44,661 nucleotides of DNA from JACDAN01 sp035776735 (GTDB taxonomy: Bacteria; Actinomycetota; Thermoleophilia; Gaiellales; Gaiellaceae). A program made the translations under genes and the position numbers. The notes under the pieces are model-generated. The model ran no database searches and had not been told where the DNA came from. It worked only from the letters and a program-made list of their open reading frames with translations. Each line of letters opens with the position of its first letter. Within the stretch, counting starts at the first letter, position 1. Below are positions 21,657 to 30,168 of the stretch, one piece after another. The DNA lies in assembly GCA_035776735.1 (NCBI GenBank), contig DASSSO010000141.1, positions 1 to 44,661 of the forward strand. The letters are read 5' to 3'.

Positions 21657-22694
21657 CTAGCGGATCGTAACCGGAGTGCCGACGCGCATCAGCCGGTCCA
21701 GCCGGCGGATGTCCGGGTTCCTGATCCTGACGCAGCCGTGGGAGACGCGTCCCGGCAGGATCTCAGGCTGGTTCGTTCCGTGGATGCCGATGAAGCCGCC
21801 GCCCGGCCAGTCCGTCAGTACCGCCGAGCGGCCGTTCGTGCCGAAGGCGAGTGAGCCGTAGATCGGGTCCGTGAAGCCCGTCAGGCGCTCGCGGATGTAG
21901 AAGCGGCCCGGCGGCGTCGGCCAGTGCGGCTCGCCGACTCCGACGATCGTCCGGACGACCGCCTTGCCGCGCTTGTACAGCGTCGCGCGGAACCTCGCGC
22001 GGTCGATGACGAGATGCGTGTCGACCTCGGCGAACTGCTCGACCGCGTCGCGCGGGATCCATCCCATCGTGCCGTTGGGAAGACGCGGGAGCGGCACGCG
22101 CACCCAGTAGCGCCCTCGGGCGTCGATCAGTCCGCGCGACAGGAAGAGCACGTGCGGCACGTGCTCCGGCGTCAGCGGCCGCAGGCTGCCGACGACGCGC
22201 GCGTTCTCGTTCGGCGCGGCGCGGGCCACGACCGCTCGTTTGAGCACGGCGTTCTGCGAGCGGCCGTCGAGCGTCCTGCTCGACAGGCGGAAGGACCGCG
22301 ACGCCGTCCTGCCGACGTGGACGCGGACGGCGATGCGAGGCGCCGACGACCCGCCTCCGGCCGCCCGGAAGACGAGCCTCCACTCGCCGCGCTGGCCGGC
22401 GCGCGGCCGCCAGCGGAACATCGACCGGGCCGGAGCGTCGGCGAGCGGGACCAGCCTCGCTCCCGCCGGGAGCCGCTCGGCGCCGATCCGAACCGTCGAC
22501 CCGAACGAGCCCGCCGCCTCGAGCTCGATCCTCAGTTCGCGGCCGACGCCGGCCGCGAACGCGGTGCCGTCCTCGGGGGTCTTTCCCTGCCAGACGATCG
22601 TCGCAGCCCCGCCGCCCGACGCGGAGGGGACGAGGACGGCGAGAGCCGCGAGCACCGCGACGAGCAGCGCCGTCCCTGTCGATCTCCCGTTCAT
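21657..22694 (-). CDS. Secreted L,D-transpeptidase (YkuD domain), second paralogue
   Basis: The 345-residue protein has a signal peptide (GTALLVAVLAALAVLVPSASG), a beta-rich middle region, and a YkuD domain. The active-site segment runs HGTNQPEILPGRVSHGCVRI, with the same His and Cys as its neighbour. The C-terminal ~130 residues match the other copy closely (WPTPPGRFYIRERL against WPTPRGEFYIRNQL; SAVLTDWPGGGFIG in both), while the N-terminal halves differ more. This points to tandem duplication and divergence of substrate or anchoring regions. Confidence 0.9.
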   Translation of the reverse strand: MNGRSTGTALLVAVLAALAVLVPSASGGGAATIVWQGKTPEDGTAFAAGVGRELRIELEAAGSFGSTVRIGAERLPAGARLVPLADAPARSMFRWRPRAGQRGEWRLVFRAAGGGSSAPRIAVRVHVGRTASRSFRLSSRTLDGRSQNAVLKRAVVARAAPNENARVVGSLRPLTPEHVPHVLFLSRGLIDARGRYWVRVPLPRLPNGTMGWIPRDAVEQFAEVDTHLVIDRARFRATLYKRGKAVVRTIVGVGEPHWPTPPGRFYIRERLTGFTDPIYGSLAFGTNGRSAVLTDWPGGGFIGIHGTNQPEILPGRVSHGCVRIRNPDIRRLDRLMRVGTPVTIR

Positions 22695-22720
22695 CGTTGA
22701 CCCCCGCTTCTTCTACCAAA

Positions 22721-22749
22721 GAGAGGGCGACCCTCCGGGCCGCCCTCTC
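22721..22749 (-). terminator. Hairpin terminator after the anti-sigma-like gene
   Basis: GAGAGGGCG (22721-22729) pairs with CGCCCTCTC (22741-22749), 23 bp past the stop of the anti-sigma-like gene and 27 bp before the L,D-transpeptidase start. A short T-run (CTCTTTGG on the minus strand) follows. Confidence 0.55.
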
Positions 22750-22772
22750 GTCGAACCGCGTCCCCTCCGGTT

Positions 22773-23186
22773 CTAGCCGGTGAAGGGCGGCCTCGTCCGG
22801 GCCCTGACGCGGCCCTTCGCAGCCTTGCCCTTCTTCTTGGCCTTCTTGACCTTCTTGGCCTTCGGCTTCTTGTACTGGTCCTGGGCCGGGCTGCGCTTGA
22901 GCACCGTGATCACGTCCTTCGGCGTCACGACCCGCTTGACGCTGACCGCAGCGTCTTGGGCCGCCGAGGACGCATATCCGACGCCGCCCACCGAGGCGAG
23001 CGCGAGCAGCATGACGGCGGTCAGCGCACCGACGAAGGCGACGCGAAGCGAGCCTACGCGGGAACGACCGTCGTTCCTGACACGCGCCTCGAGGCGGCGC
23101 GTGAACTCTGGTGCAGGCTCGGGACGGCCGGCCCGCAGCTCGGCCTCGAGGTCGAACCCCTCGTGCCGTCTCCGCCAGTAACGCAT
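22773..23186 (-). CDS. Probable anti-sigma factor, single-pass membrane protein with lysine-rich tail
   Basis: The 137-residue protein has a cytoplasmic N-terminal part (FDLEAELRAGRPEPAPEFTR), one membrane helix (VAFVGALTAVMLLALASVGGVGYA) and an extracytoplasmic tail. The tail includes VKRVVTPKDVITVLKRSPAQ and ends in a lysine/alanine-rich stretch (KPKAKKVKKAKKKGKAAKG). The position after an ECF sigma gene and the N-terminal style suggest an anti-sigma factor, although no HxxxCxxC zinc motif is present. The basic tail might bind anionic wall polymers. The role is inferred from context. Confidence 0.5.
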   Translation of the reverse strand: MRYWRRRHEGFDLEAELRAGRPEPAPEFTRRLEARVRNDGRSRVGSLRVAFVGALTAVMLLALASVGGVGYASSAAQDAAVSVKRVVTPKDVITVLKRSPAQDQYKKPKAKKVKKAKKKGKAAKGRVRARTRPPFTG

Positions 23187-23231
23187 TGCAGTGAACCCCC
23201 TGGAAGTCGTTTCAGTGGTCTTGCACCGTTA

Positions 23232-23744
23232 CTACCGCGAAGCGCCGCGTTTCCTTACAGGCTCGGCGTCCTCGTCGCCGCCGAGGATCCCGCGCAGGCG
23301 GCCGAGGGCTCGGTGGAGCGCGACCTCGATCGCGTTCGTCCGGACGTCGAGGAGCTCCGCGATCTGGCGCGCGGTGAGGTCGGCGCCGTAGCGCAGCGCG
23401 ATCAGCTCCCGATCGCGCTCGTCCAGGGACTCCACGGCGCGGGCGAGCGTCAGGCGCCGGATCGCCTCCTCCTCGAGGTCGGTGGCGTCTACGAAGTCGA
23501 CGTCCTCCGTGGCGAACTCCGTGTTCGACCAGCCGCCGTCGACCACGCGCTTGGCGATCCCGAGCAGCCAGGCCACTGGCTCGCCCTTCCGAGGGTCGTA
23601 GCTCTTCCGGTAGCGGAGCGCCCGCTCAAACGTCTCGCTCGTCACGTCCTCCGCGTCGGGGCCGTCGCCGAGCCGGTAGGCGGCATACGCGTAGACGCGC
23701 TTGATCAGCGGCTCGGGGTCGGCCAGCGGATCCCGACGGAACAC
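23232..23744 (-). CDS. ECF-family RNA polymerase sigma factor
   Basis: The 170-residue protein has sigma region 2 (YAYAAYRLGDGPDAEDVTSETFERALRYR, then RKGEPVAWLLGIAKRVV) and region 4 with a helix-turn-helix (SLDERDRELIALRYGADLTARQIAELLDVR, then AIEVALHRALGRLRGIL). There is no region 3, as expected for extracytoplasmic-function sigma factors. The GTG start directly abuts the stop of the O-antigen-ligase-like gene (TAG then GTG), so it is probably co-translated with it. The following gene is the likely anti-sigma factor. Confidence 0.9.
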   Translation of the reverse strand: MFRRDPLADPEPLIKRVYAYAAYRLGDGPDAEDVTSETFERALRYRKSYDPRKGEPVAWLLGIAKRVVDGGWSNTEFATEDVDFVDATDLEEEAIRRLTLARAVESLDERDRELIALRYGADLTARQIAELLDVRTNAIEVALHRALGRLRGILGGDEDAEPVRKRGASR

Positions 23745-25694
23745 CTACGGGGTCTCCGACTCGCGGAACTGGCGGATCTCGTTGCTCAACGGGTTCAGCC
23801 GCTCGGCCTCGCGCAGCGCCGTCTCGCGGTCCGCGCCCGAGCTGGCCTCGGCGAGGCGAAGCCAGAGCAGCCAGTCGCCCGGCTCCTTGTCGATCGCCTC
23901 TCGGAAGCTCTCCCGCGCGGCTTGGAGGTCGCCCTGGCCCAGCTGCGCCTCGCCGAGCCGCTGCCAGGGCTCGGACGACCACGGAGCCCAGTCCTGCGCC
24001 TTACGGGCCTCGGAGCCCGCCTCCTCCCAGTCCGGCGGGTTGGCGACCGCCGCGTCGTCGCTCGCGGCGAGGGCGCTCGAGCCGACGAGGCCGACGAACG
24101 CCGCTCCGGCCATGAGGATCGCGACGGCCCCTGCCGCCACTCGCAGGCGGAATCCCGGGACGAGCTCCGTGCCCCCTTGCGCGCGCAGGGCGATCAGCGC
24201 TGCGGCGCAGGCGAGGGCGGCGACCGTCACCGCCGGGAGCTCCCAGTCCCAGTCCACGCCGGCGTGGACGACGTAGGCGACGTAGGCGCCGAACGCCCCT
24301 GCGGCGAGCGGGTGGCCGCGCGCCCCGACTGCGGCCGCGATCGGCGCGGCGAGGACGACGAGGAGCAGCGCGAAGCCGATCGGGCCCAGCTCCCCGAGCG
24401 TCTCCAGGTAGAGGTTGTGCGCGTCACGGACCTTGTAGTCGATCGGCCGGTGCTCGTTCCAGTACTGCTCGTACGTCCCGGCACCGCCGCCGAGCAGCGT
24501 GTTGTCGGCGAACTGGTTCCACGCCTCCTCCCAGATCTCCGGGCGGTAGCTGCCGGTGAAGGTGAAGAGGCGCTGGCTGAGATCGGTCGGCGATCCCTCG
24601 GGGGCCGTCGTGAACGCGTCATAGGCCTCCTCGACCATGTCGACCGGCCCGCCGAAGCGGACGACCACGGCCGCGGCGGCCCCGAGCGCGACGACCGCCA
24701 CGAGCGCGGCGAAGGCGAGGCGGACGTCTCGGCCGGGCTCGAACCGCCGCTCGGCGGCAGCGAGCGCCACGGTCGCGCCCGCGGCGACGAGCGCCAGCAC
24801 CGCGATCACGATCGCCAGCTCGCCGCCCTGCTCGGTCACGACGCTGAGCGGCGAGTCCCTGCGCGTCAGCCCCTCGTAGCTCGACCCGATCGCCGCCGCC
24901 ACCAGGGCCGGAGCCCCCACGACCAGAAGCGTCACGATCAGGTGGAGCCGGCGCGGGTCGAGGGCGACGGCGGCCGCGAGCCCCGCCAGGAGCGCGATCC
25001 ACGCCCCGCGGCTGAACGTGAAGTAGAGGGCGGGCAGGAGGACGACGCACGAGGCGGCCGCGGCCGACCGGACGACGATGCTCCGCTCGCGGGCCGCGGC
25101 TCCGAGCGCGAGGAGGAGCCCGACGGCGACGAAGATCCCGAAGCCGTTCCAGTAGCCGAGCGGCTCCGAAAGCCGGTACTCGGAGACCGGGTCGTAGGTG
25201 CCCAGCCGGTCGGGGAACAGCCGCGTCGCGAGCCCGTACGTGGAGACGAGGACGAGCGCTGCGAGCACGCCGCGCAGCAGCGCCGGCGCAGTCTCCCGGC
25301 GGACGACGAGGACCAGGGCGGCGCCGACGCCCGCGTACGCGAGCATCCGGAACCCCTCGAGGACAGTCTGGGTCGTGTTGTCCGTCCAGAGGAGCGAGAG
25401 CCACGTCCACGCGGCGAGCGCGGCCAGCCCGCCGGCGAAAGCGCCCGCAAGCCGCCCACCGTGTAGCGCCGCGCGGCCGAGCAGCAGCCACGCGATCACG
25501 AGCCACAGCGAGACGAGCGCCGTCCAGCCCCACGCGGGCGGGAAGTAGCCGCCGTCGGCGGCTCCGAGCGCGACGATCCCGGCGGCGGCGCCGAGCCCGA
25601 CGGCGACGTTTCCGAGCTCGGGAGCGAGCGCACGCGGATGCACGGCGGTGGCGGCCGCGTCGGGATCGAGGCTCCGAGACTGGGCTCCGCGCAC
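23745..25694 (-). CDS. O-antigen ligase/polymerase-like membrane protein with C-terminal TPR-like tail
   Basis: The 649-residue protein has a dozen or so membrane segments and the Wzy_C/WaaL-type region. FTFSRGAWIALLAGL carries a conserved Arg, and the large loop contains FADNTLLGGGAGTYEQYW and DAHNLYLETLGELGPIGF. The last ~110 residues form a soluble, repeat-like tail (EPWQRLGEAQLGQGDLQAAR, then FREAIDKEPGDWLLWLRLAE) resembling tetratricopeptide repeats. It probably polymerises or transfers lipid-linked glycan to an envelope acceptor. The adjacent sugar epimerase fits that role. GTG 25694 is used. Confidence 0.8.
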   Translation of the reverse strand: MRGAQSRSLDPDAAATAVHPRALAPELGNVAVGLGAAAGIVALGAADGGYFPPAWGWTALVSLWLVIAWLLLGRAALHGGRLAGAFAGGLAALAAWTWLSLLWTDNTTQTVLEGFRMLAYAGVGAALVLVVRRETAPALLRGVLAALVLVSTYGLATRLFPDRLGTYDPVSEYRLSEPLGYWNGFGIFVAVGLLLALGAAARERSIVVRSAAAASCVVLLPALYFTFSRGAWIALLAGLAAAVALDPRRLHLIVTLLVVGAPALVAAAIGSSYEGLTRRDSPLSVVTEQGGELAIVIAVLALVAAGATVALAAAERRFEPGRDVRLAFAALVAVVALGAAAAVVVRFGGPVDMVEEAYDAFTTAPEGSPTDLSQRLFTFTGSYRPEIWEEAWNQFADNTLLGGGAGTYEQYWNEHRPIDYKVRDAHNLYLETLGELGPIGFALLLVVLAAPIAAAVGARGHPLAAGAFGAYVAYVVHAGVDWDWELPAVTVAALACAAALIALRAQGGTELVPGFRLRVAAGAVAILMAGAAFVGLVGSSALAASDDAAVANPPDWEEAGSEARKAQDWAPWSSEPWQRLGEAQLGQGDLQAARESFREAIDKEPGDWLLWLRLAEASSGADRETALREAERLNPLSNEIRQFRESETP

Positions 25695-25737
25695 CTCTGT
25701 CAGAGGGTACAGCGGGCTCCTGTCGGCGAACGCCGCG

Positions 25738-26664
25738 CTAGCGACCGTGCGTGTCGGCGTACCAGCGGAACGTCTCGGCGAGGCCTTCCTCGAGCTCGAC
25801 CTCCGGGCGCCAGCCGAAGGCCTCGGCCGCCGCGGACGAGTCGATCGCGCTCCGGGTCAGCTCTCCCGGGCGGAGCGGCTCGAGCCGGGGCTCGATGGCC
25901 GTGCCGGCGGCCCGCTGCAGGCCGTCGAGGATCTCGAGCACCGTCACCTCACGTCCCCAGCCGAGGTTGAAGGTGCCGGCGACGTCCGTGTCAGCGAGCA
26001 TCGTGAACGCGCGGGCGATGTCCCGGACGTGCACGTAGTCGCGCGTCGGCGTGCCGTGCCCGTAGACGATCGGCGGCCGGCCCAGCAGCAGGCGCTCGCT
26101 GAAGATCGCGACGACGCCCGCCTCGCCGTGCGGGCTCTGGCGCGGCCCGTAGACGTTCCCGAGGCGGAGGACGAGGTGGTCGACGCCGTGGAACCGCTGG
26201 AGGGTCGCGACGTAAGCCTCGCCGGCCTGCTTCCCCGCGCCGTAGGGCGACAGCGGCTGCGGGACGTACGTCTCGGGCGTCGGGAGGGGAACGTCTTCGC
26301 CGTAGAGCGCGCCTCCGGTCGAAGCGAACGCCGTCCGGGCACCGAGCTCGGTGGCGACTCGCACGACGTTGAACGTGCCGAGCACGTTCGAGGCGAAGTC
26401 GCGCTCGGGGTCCGCGACCGACACGGTCACGCTCGACTGCGCGGCGAGGTGCGCGACGAAGTCCGGCCCGAAGCCGGAAAGCGTCCTGCGGACCCCCTCG
26501 CCGTCCGCGACGTCGAGCTCGACCAGCTCCGCTGCGTCCGGAACGTTGTCCGGCGATCCCGAAGACAAGTCGTCGACCACGAGCACCTCGTCCCCCCGCT
26601 CGAGAAAGGCATCGGCCACGTGCGAGCCGATGAATCCGGCTCCGCCGGTCACGACGACCTTCAC
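25738..26664 (-). CDS. NAD-dependent nucleotide-sugar epimerase/dehydratase (GalE-like)
   Basis: The 308-residue protein starts MKVVVTGGAGFIGSHVADAF with the Rossmann GxxGxxG loop. It has the SDR catalytic residues in a Tyr-x-x-x-Lys motif (SPYGAGKQAGEAY), LRLGNVYGPRQ and YGHGTPTRDYVHVRDIARAF. These mark an extended short-chain dehydrogenase of the UDP-glucose 4-epimerase type. It supplies an isomerised sugar, likely for the glycan handled by the downstream O-antigen-ligase-like protein. GTG 26662-26664 lies one base after the mutM stop, so the two are coupled. Confidence 0.85.
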   Translation of the reverse strand: MKVVVTGGAGFIGSHVADAFLERGDEVLVVDDLSSGSPDNVPDAAELVELDVADGEGVRRTLSGFGPDFVAHLAAQSSVTVSVADPERDFASNVLGTFNVVRVATELGARTAFASTGGALYGEDVPLPTPETYVPQPLSPYGAGKQAGEAYVATLQRFHGVDHLVLRLGNVYGPRQSPHGEAGVVAIFSERLLLGRPPIVYGHGTPTRDYVHVRDIARAFTMLADTDVAGTFNLGWGREVTVLEILDGLQRAAGTAIEPRLEPLRPGELTRSAIDSSAAAEAFGWRPEVELEEGLAETFRWYADTHGR

Positions 26665-26665
26665 C

Positions 26666-27514
26666 TCAGCCTCCGGTTCCGTTCGGGACGAGCGGCTGGC
26701 AGCTCGGGCAGTACCACGTGCCGCGGCCGGCGGCACGCGTCTTCCCGATCTGGGCGCCGCAGCGGAAGCAGGGCTCGCCCTCCCGGCCGTAGACCTTGAG
26801 GGCCGTCTGCATCGTTCCCTCGGCGCCGTCCGGGGTCCGGTAGTCGCGCAGGGTCGCGCCCTGGCGGGCGATTCCCGCCCTGAGCGCATCGCGGACCGCC
26901 CGGTGGAGACGCTTCAGCTCGTCCTGGTCGAGATCGCCGGCGGCGCGCAACGGATGGATCCTCGCCCGCCAGAGGGCCTCGTCCGCGTAGATGTTCCCCA
27001 TGCCGGCCGCAGCACGCTGGTCGAGGAGCGCGGCCTTGACAGGAGCCCGTCGACGGTTGAAGCGGGCGGCGAGGGAAGCAGGGGTGAAGGCACGCGTGAG
27101 CGGCTCCTCGCCGAGGCGCTGCGCCAGGTACTCGGTCTCCTCGCCGGGCTCGAGGAGGAGCCAGGTGCCGAAGCGGCGAACGTCGCGATAGATGACGTCC
27201 GATCCGTCGTCTAGGCTGACAACGACACGGAGATGCGGATCGTGCTCGGGCGCTCCGTCTCGCTCGTGTCGCAACGTCCCCGTCATTCGGAGGTGAATCA
27301 GGAGTACCCGACCGGACTCGAATCGAACAACCAGATACTTGCCGCGCCGCTCAACGGCGGCGACGATCTCGCCCTCGAGCTCGGCCGCGACCTCCTGCGG
27401 CTCGGCCGGGCGCGTGGCGCGTGGATCGAGGATCACGACGCGCTCGAAGCGCCGGCCGACGAGCACCGGCTCGAGGTGAGCGCGGACCGTCTCCACCTCG
27501 GGCAGCTCGGGCAC
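26666..27514 (-). CDS. mutM: Formamidopyrimidine-DNA glycosylase (Fpg/MutM)
   Basis: The enzyme removes oxidised purines such as 8-oxoguanine and nicks the abasic site. The mature N terminus PELPEVETV carries the catalytic Pro and Glu. Lys 59 (RRGKYL) and LIHLRMTG follow, with AAGMGNIYADEALW in the helix-two-turn-helix. The C-terminal zinc finger is complete (CFRCG, then CPSC). The 282 residues match the family. It ends one base before the epimerase start and follows the pyrimidine phosphorylase after 34 bp. Confidence 0.95.
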   Translation of the reverse strand: MPELPEVETVRAHLEPVLVGRRFERVVILDPRATRPAEPQEVAAELEGEIVAAVERRGKYLVVRFESGRVLLIHLRMTGTLRHERDGAPEHDPHLRVVVSLDDGSDVIYRDVRRFGTWLLLEPGEETEYLAQRLGEEPLTRAFTPASLAARFNRRRAPVKAALLDQRAAAGMGNIYADEALWRARIHPLRAAGDLDQDELKRLHRAVRDALRAGIARQGATLRDYRTPDGAEGTMQTALKVYGREGEPCFRCGAQIGKTRAAGRGTWYCPSCQPLVPNGTGG

Positions 27515-27548
27515 GGGACAAGCCTAGCCGTGCCGTTTCGGGGTGCGT

Positions 27549-28844
27549 CTACGTGAGCGTCTCGAGGATGACGCCGCCCGCGGCCGGAGCGTCGTCGGCC
27601 AGCTCGTAGGCGGCCGCGACCTCGGCGACCGCCGCCTCGGCCGACGCGTCGTCGCGGCCGTGGATCTCGGCGAGGACGTCCCCTGCGACCACGCGGTCGC
27701 CCCGCTTGGCCCGGCAGACGATCCCGACCGCGTGATCGATCGGCGCGTCCTTGACGACGCGGCCCGCGCCGAGGTGCACCGAGGCCATGCCGACGCCGAG
27801 GGCTCCGAGGCGGGCGACCGCGCCGTCTCGGGGCGCCGTCAGCTCGCGGACGACCGGTGCGCGTGGAAGGACGTCCTCGTCGGGGTCGCCGCCCTGCGCG
27901 CGGATCCAGCGCACGTAGGCCGCGAGCGCGGCTCCGTCCCGGAGCCCTGCCTCCACGCGCGAGCGCGCCTCGGCCGGCTCCGCGCCGTCGCAGAGCGTGA
28001 CGAGATGCGCGGCGGACGCAACCGCGAGCTCGGTGAGATCGGCGGGCCCGTCGCCCTTCAGTGTCGCGACCGCCTCCCGGATCTCGAGCGCGTTGCCGAC
28101 CGCCTGCCCGAGGGGCTGATCCATGTCGGTCAGCTCGCAGACGACCCTGCGGTCTGCCTGGTGGCCGAGCTCGAGCATCGCCTCGGCGAGCTCGCGCGCG
28201 TCCTCGATCGACTTCATGAAGGCTCCGTCGCCGACCTTCACGTCGAGCACGATCGCGTTCGCGCCGGCGGCGATCTTCTTCGACATGATGCTCGCCGCGA
28301 TCAGCGAGACGTTCTCGACGGTGGCGGTCACATCGCGAAGGCCGTAGAGCCGCTTGTCCGCCGGGACCAGCTCCGCCGTCTGCCCGATGATCGCGAGACC
28401 GAGCTCGCGAACCTGCGAGACGAACTCGTCCCGCGAGAGCTCGATGCGGAAGCCGGGAATCGACTCGAGCTTGTCCAGCGTCCCGCCGGTGTGGCCGAGC
28501 CCGCGGCCGCTCATCTTCCCGAAGGGCACGCCGCAGGCGGCGACGAGCGGCCCGACGACGAGCGACGCCTTGTCCCCCACGCCGCCCGTCGAGTGCTTGT
28601 CGGCGACCGGACGGCCGATCTCCGCCTGGAGGTCGATCGTGTCGCCGCTGCGGACCATCGCGTCCGTCAACGCGTAGGTCTCGCGGCCGTTGAGGCCGCG
28701 GAAGTAGACGGCCATGCAGAACGCCGCGAGCTGGTAGTCGGGGATCTCGTCGCGCGCGTACCCGAGAATGAGCTCGGTGAGCTCGTCGTCCGCGAGCTCC
28801 CCGCCGTCCCGCTTCCGCTGGATCAGCTCGGCCGGGCGGATCAA
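27549..28844 (-). CDS. Pyrimidine-nucleoside (thymidine) phosphorylase
   Basis: The enzyme splits thymidine or uridine with phosphate into base and (deoxy)ribose 1-phosphate. Signatures are AELIQRKRDGGELADDE, the family motif GRGLGHTGGTLDKLESIPGF, VADKHSTGGVGDKASL for phosphate binding, and the C-terminal lobe PRDGAVARLGALGVGMASVH. The start is TTG 28842-28844, overlapping the deoB stop by 4 bp (TTGA). The next genes deoB and mutM share the strand. The product, pentose 1-phosphate, is the substrate of DeoB. DeoA or Pdp would both fit; I leave the symbol open. Confidence 0.9.
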   Translation of the reverse strand: MIRPAELIQRKRDGGELADDELTELILGYARDEIPDYQLAAFCMAVYFRGLNGRETYALTDAMVRSGDTIDLQAEIGRPVADKHSTGGVGDKASLVVGPLVAACGVPFGKMSGRGLGHTGGTLDKLESIPGFRIELSRDEFVSQVRELGLAIIGQTAELVPADKRLYGLRDVTATVENVSLIAASIMSKKIAAGANAIVLDVKVGDGAFMKSIEDARELAEAMLELGHQADRRVVCELTDMDQPLGQAVGNALEIREAVATLKGDGPADLTELAVASAAHLVTLCDGAEPAEARSRVEAGLRDGAALAAYVRWIRAQGGDPDEDVLPRAPVVRELTAPRDGAVARLGALGVGMASVHLGAGRVVKDAPIDHAVGIVCRAKRGDRVVAGDVLAEIHGRDDASAEAAVAEVAAAYELADDAPAAGGVILETLT

Positions 28845-30007
28845 GGCTCGACGATCGGCGCGCCCGGCAGGCCGCGCACGCCCGACTTCCCGCCCAGCCA
28901 CTTGTTCACCGTCGCGCCCACGTCGGCGAACTCGCCGTCGTGCCGCGCCCCGCGGGCGTTCCGCCCCTCGACGTACGCCAGCAGGAGCGCGTGCTCGCGC
29001 GAGTGGTCGGTCGAGGGCGTCGTCGGGTCGCAGCCGTGGTCCGAGGTGAGGATCATGAGGTCGCCGTCCCGCAGGGCCCCGAGCAGGTCGGGTAGCCGGC
29101 GGTCGAAGTCCTGCAGGCAGCGATGGAAGTTCACGGGGTCGTTGCGGTGGCCCCAGAGCATGTCGGTCTCGACGAGGTTGACGAAGATCAGGCCGTCGTC
29201 GAGCTCCTGGAGCAGGCGCTCGATCACGGTGATGCCCTCGACGTTGGAGCGCGTCGGATGCGATTCGTCGATGTCGACGCCGGCGAAGATGTCGCGGATC
29301 TTCCCGACGCCGTGCACCTTGTGCCCGGCCTCGCGCACGAGGGTCAGGTAGTTCGGCTGCCGCGGCTTGAGCGACCAATCGTGGCGATCCGGCGTGCGCG
29401 TGTAGTTGCCCGGCTCGCCGACGAACGGCCGCGCGATCACCCGCCCGACGGCGTGCTTGCCCGTCAGGAGCTCGCGTGCGGTCTCGGAGGCCGCGTAGAG
29501 CTCCTCCAGCGGGATCGTGTCCGTGTGCGCGGCGATCTGGAAGACGCTGTCGCCGGACGTGTAGACGATCCACTTGCCGGTCCGCTGGTGCTCCTCGCCG
29601 AGCTCCTCGATGATCTCCGTCCCCGACGCCGGCTTGTTCCCGAGCACGCCTCGCCCGGTGCGGTGCGAGAACGGGTCGATCACCTCGAACGGGAATCCGT
29701 GCGGGTACAGCGGGAACGGCTGGGCCGTGACGACGCCCATGAGCTCCCAGTGGCCGGCGGTCGTGTCCTTGCCCTTGGAGCGCTCGATCAGCCGCCCGGC
29801 GATCGCCGGCGCTCCGGGCTGGGGCGGGCAGCCCTCGAGCTCCTTCACGTTGCCGAGCCCGAACGCCTCGAGGTTGGGCAGGTCGAGGCCGCCGACCGCC
29901 TTCGCGAGGTTTCCGAGCGTGTCCGACCCCTTATCGCCGTAGTCGGCCGCATCCGGCAACTCTCCCGCCCCGACGGCGTCGAGGACGATGACGCACGCCC
30001 GTGGCAC
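28841..30007 (-). CDS. deoB: Phosphopentomutase
   Basis: DeoB converts (deoxy)ribose 1-phosphate to the 5-phosphate, using a metal site of the alkaline-phosphatase superfamily. Family motifs are VIVLDAVGAGELPDAADYGDKGSDTLGNL, KGKDTTAGHWELMG, ASGTEIIEELGEEH, YTSGDSVFQIAAHTD and the metal-site segment TSDHGCDPTTPSTDHSREH. At 388 residues it matches the family. It is translated from GTG 30007 and is followed by the nucleoside phosphorylase in a 4-bp overlap, giving a nucleoside salvage pair. Confidence 0.95.
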   Translation of the reverse strand: MPRACVIVLDAVGAGELPDAADYGDKGSDTLGNLAKAVGGLDLPNLEAFGLGNVKELEGCPPQPGAPAIAGRLIERSKGKDTTAGHWELMGVVTAQPFPLYPHGFPFEVIDPFSHRTGRGVLGNKPASGTEIIEELGEEHQRTGKWIVYTSGDSVFQIAAHTDTIPLEELYAASETARELLTGKHAVGRVIARPFVGEPGNYTRTPDRHDWSLKPRQPNYLTLVREAGHKVHGVGKIRDIFAGVDIDESHPTRSNVEGITVIERLLQELDDGLIFVNLVETDMLWGHRNDPVNFHRCLQDFDRRLPDLLGALRDGDLMILTSDHGCDPTTPSTDHSREHALLLAYVEGRNARGARHDGEFADVGATVNKWLGGKSGVRGLPGAPIVEP

Positions 30008-30027
30008 GTGGCTATTCTAAGTTCGCC

Positions 30028-30168
30028 TTGGACACCGTTCTCGGCCTAATCGGCATGGTTGTCTTCATCGTGGGGACGATCGGGCTCGCCGCCGGCGTCA
30101 CGTACGCGATCGTGCGCATCTCGCCGTCGAACCGGCGGAAGAGCGGCGCGACGAAGCCCGCGGCCTAG
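30028..30168 (+). CDS. Small single-pass membrane protein (46 aa)
   Basis: From TTG 30028 (or ATG 30055) the peptide reads DTVLGLIGMVVFIVGTIGLA, then AGVTYAIVRISPSNRR and a short basic tail KSGATKPAA. It has one hydrophobic helix and a cytoplasmic basic end. A TATTCT -10-like element at 30013-30018 would suit a leaderless transcript. It sits between divergent deoB and convergent ald and overlaps the ald stop by 4 bp. The family is unknown, but the composition is coding-like. Confidence 0.5.
   Translation: MDTVLGLIGMVVFIVGTIGLAAGVTYAIVRISPSNRRKSGATKPAA

Noticed and set aside
22147..22165. Inverted repeat of GCACGTGC type inside the second L,D-transpeptidase gene
   Set aside because: It is well inside coding sequence (EHVPHVLF region) and is explained by GTG/CAC-type codons; nothing else suggests a site.
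22773..23186. Histone H1-like DNA-binding protein, because of the lysine/alanine-rich tail
   Set aside because: A clear membrane helix precedes the tail and would place it outside the cell, and the gene follows an ECF sigma factor, so an anti-sigma role fits better.
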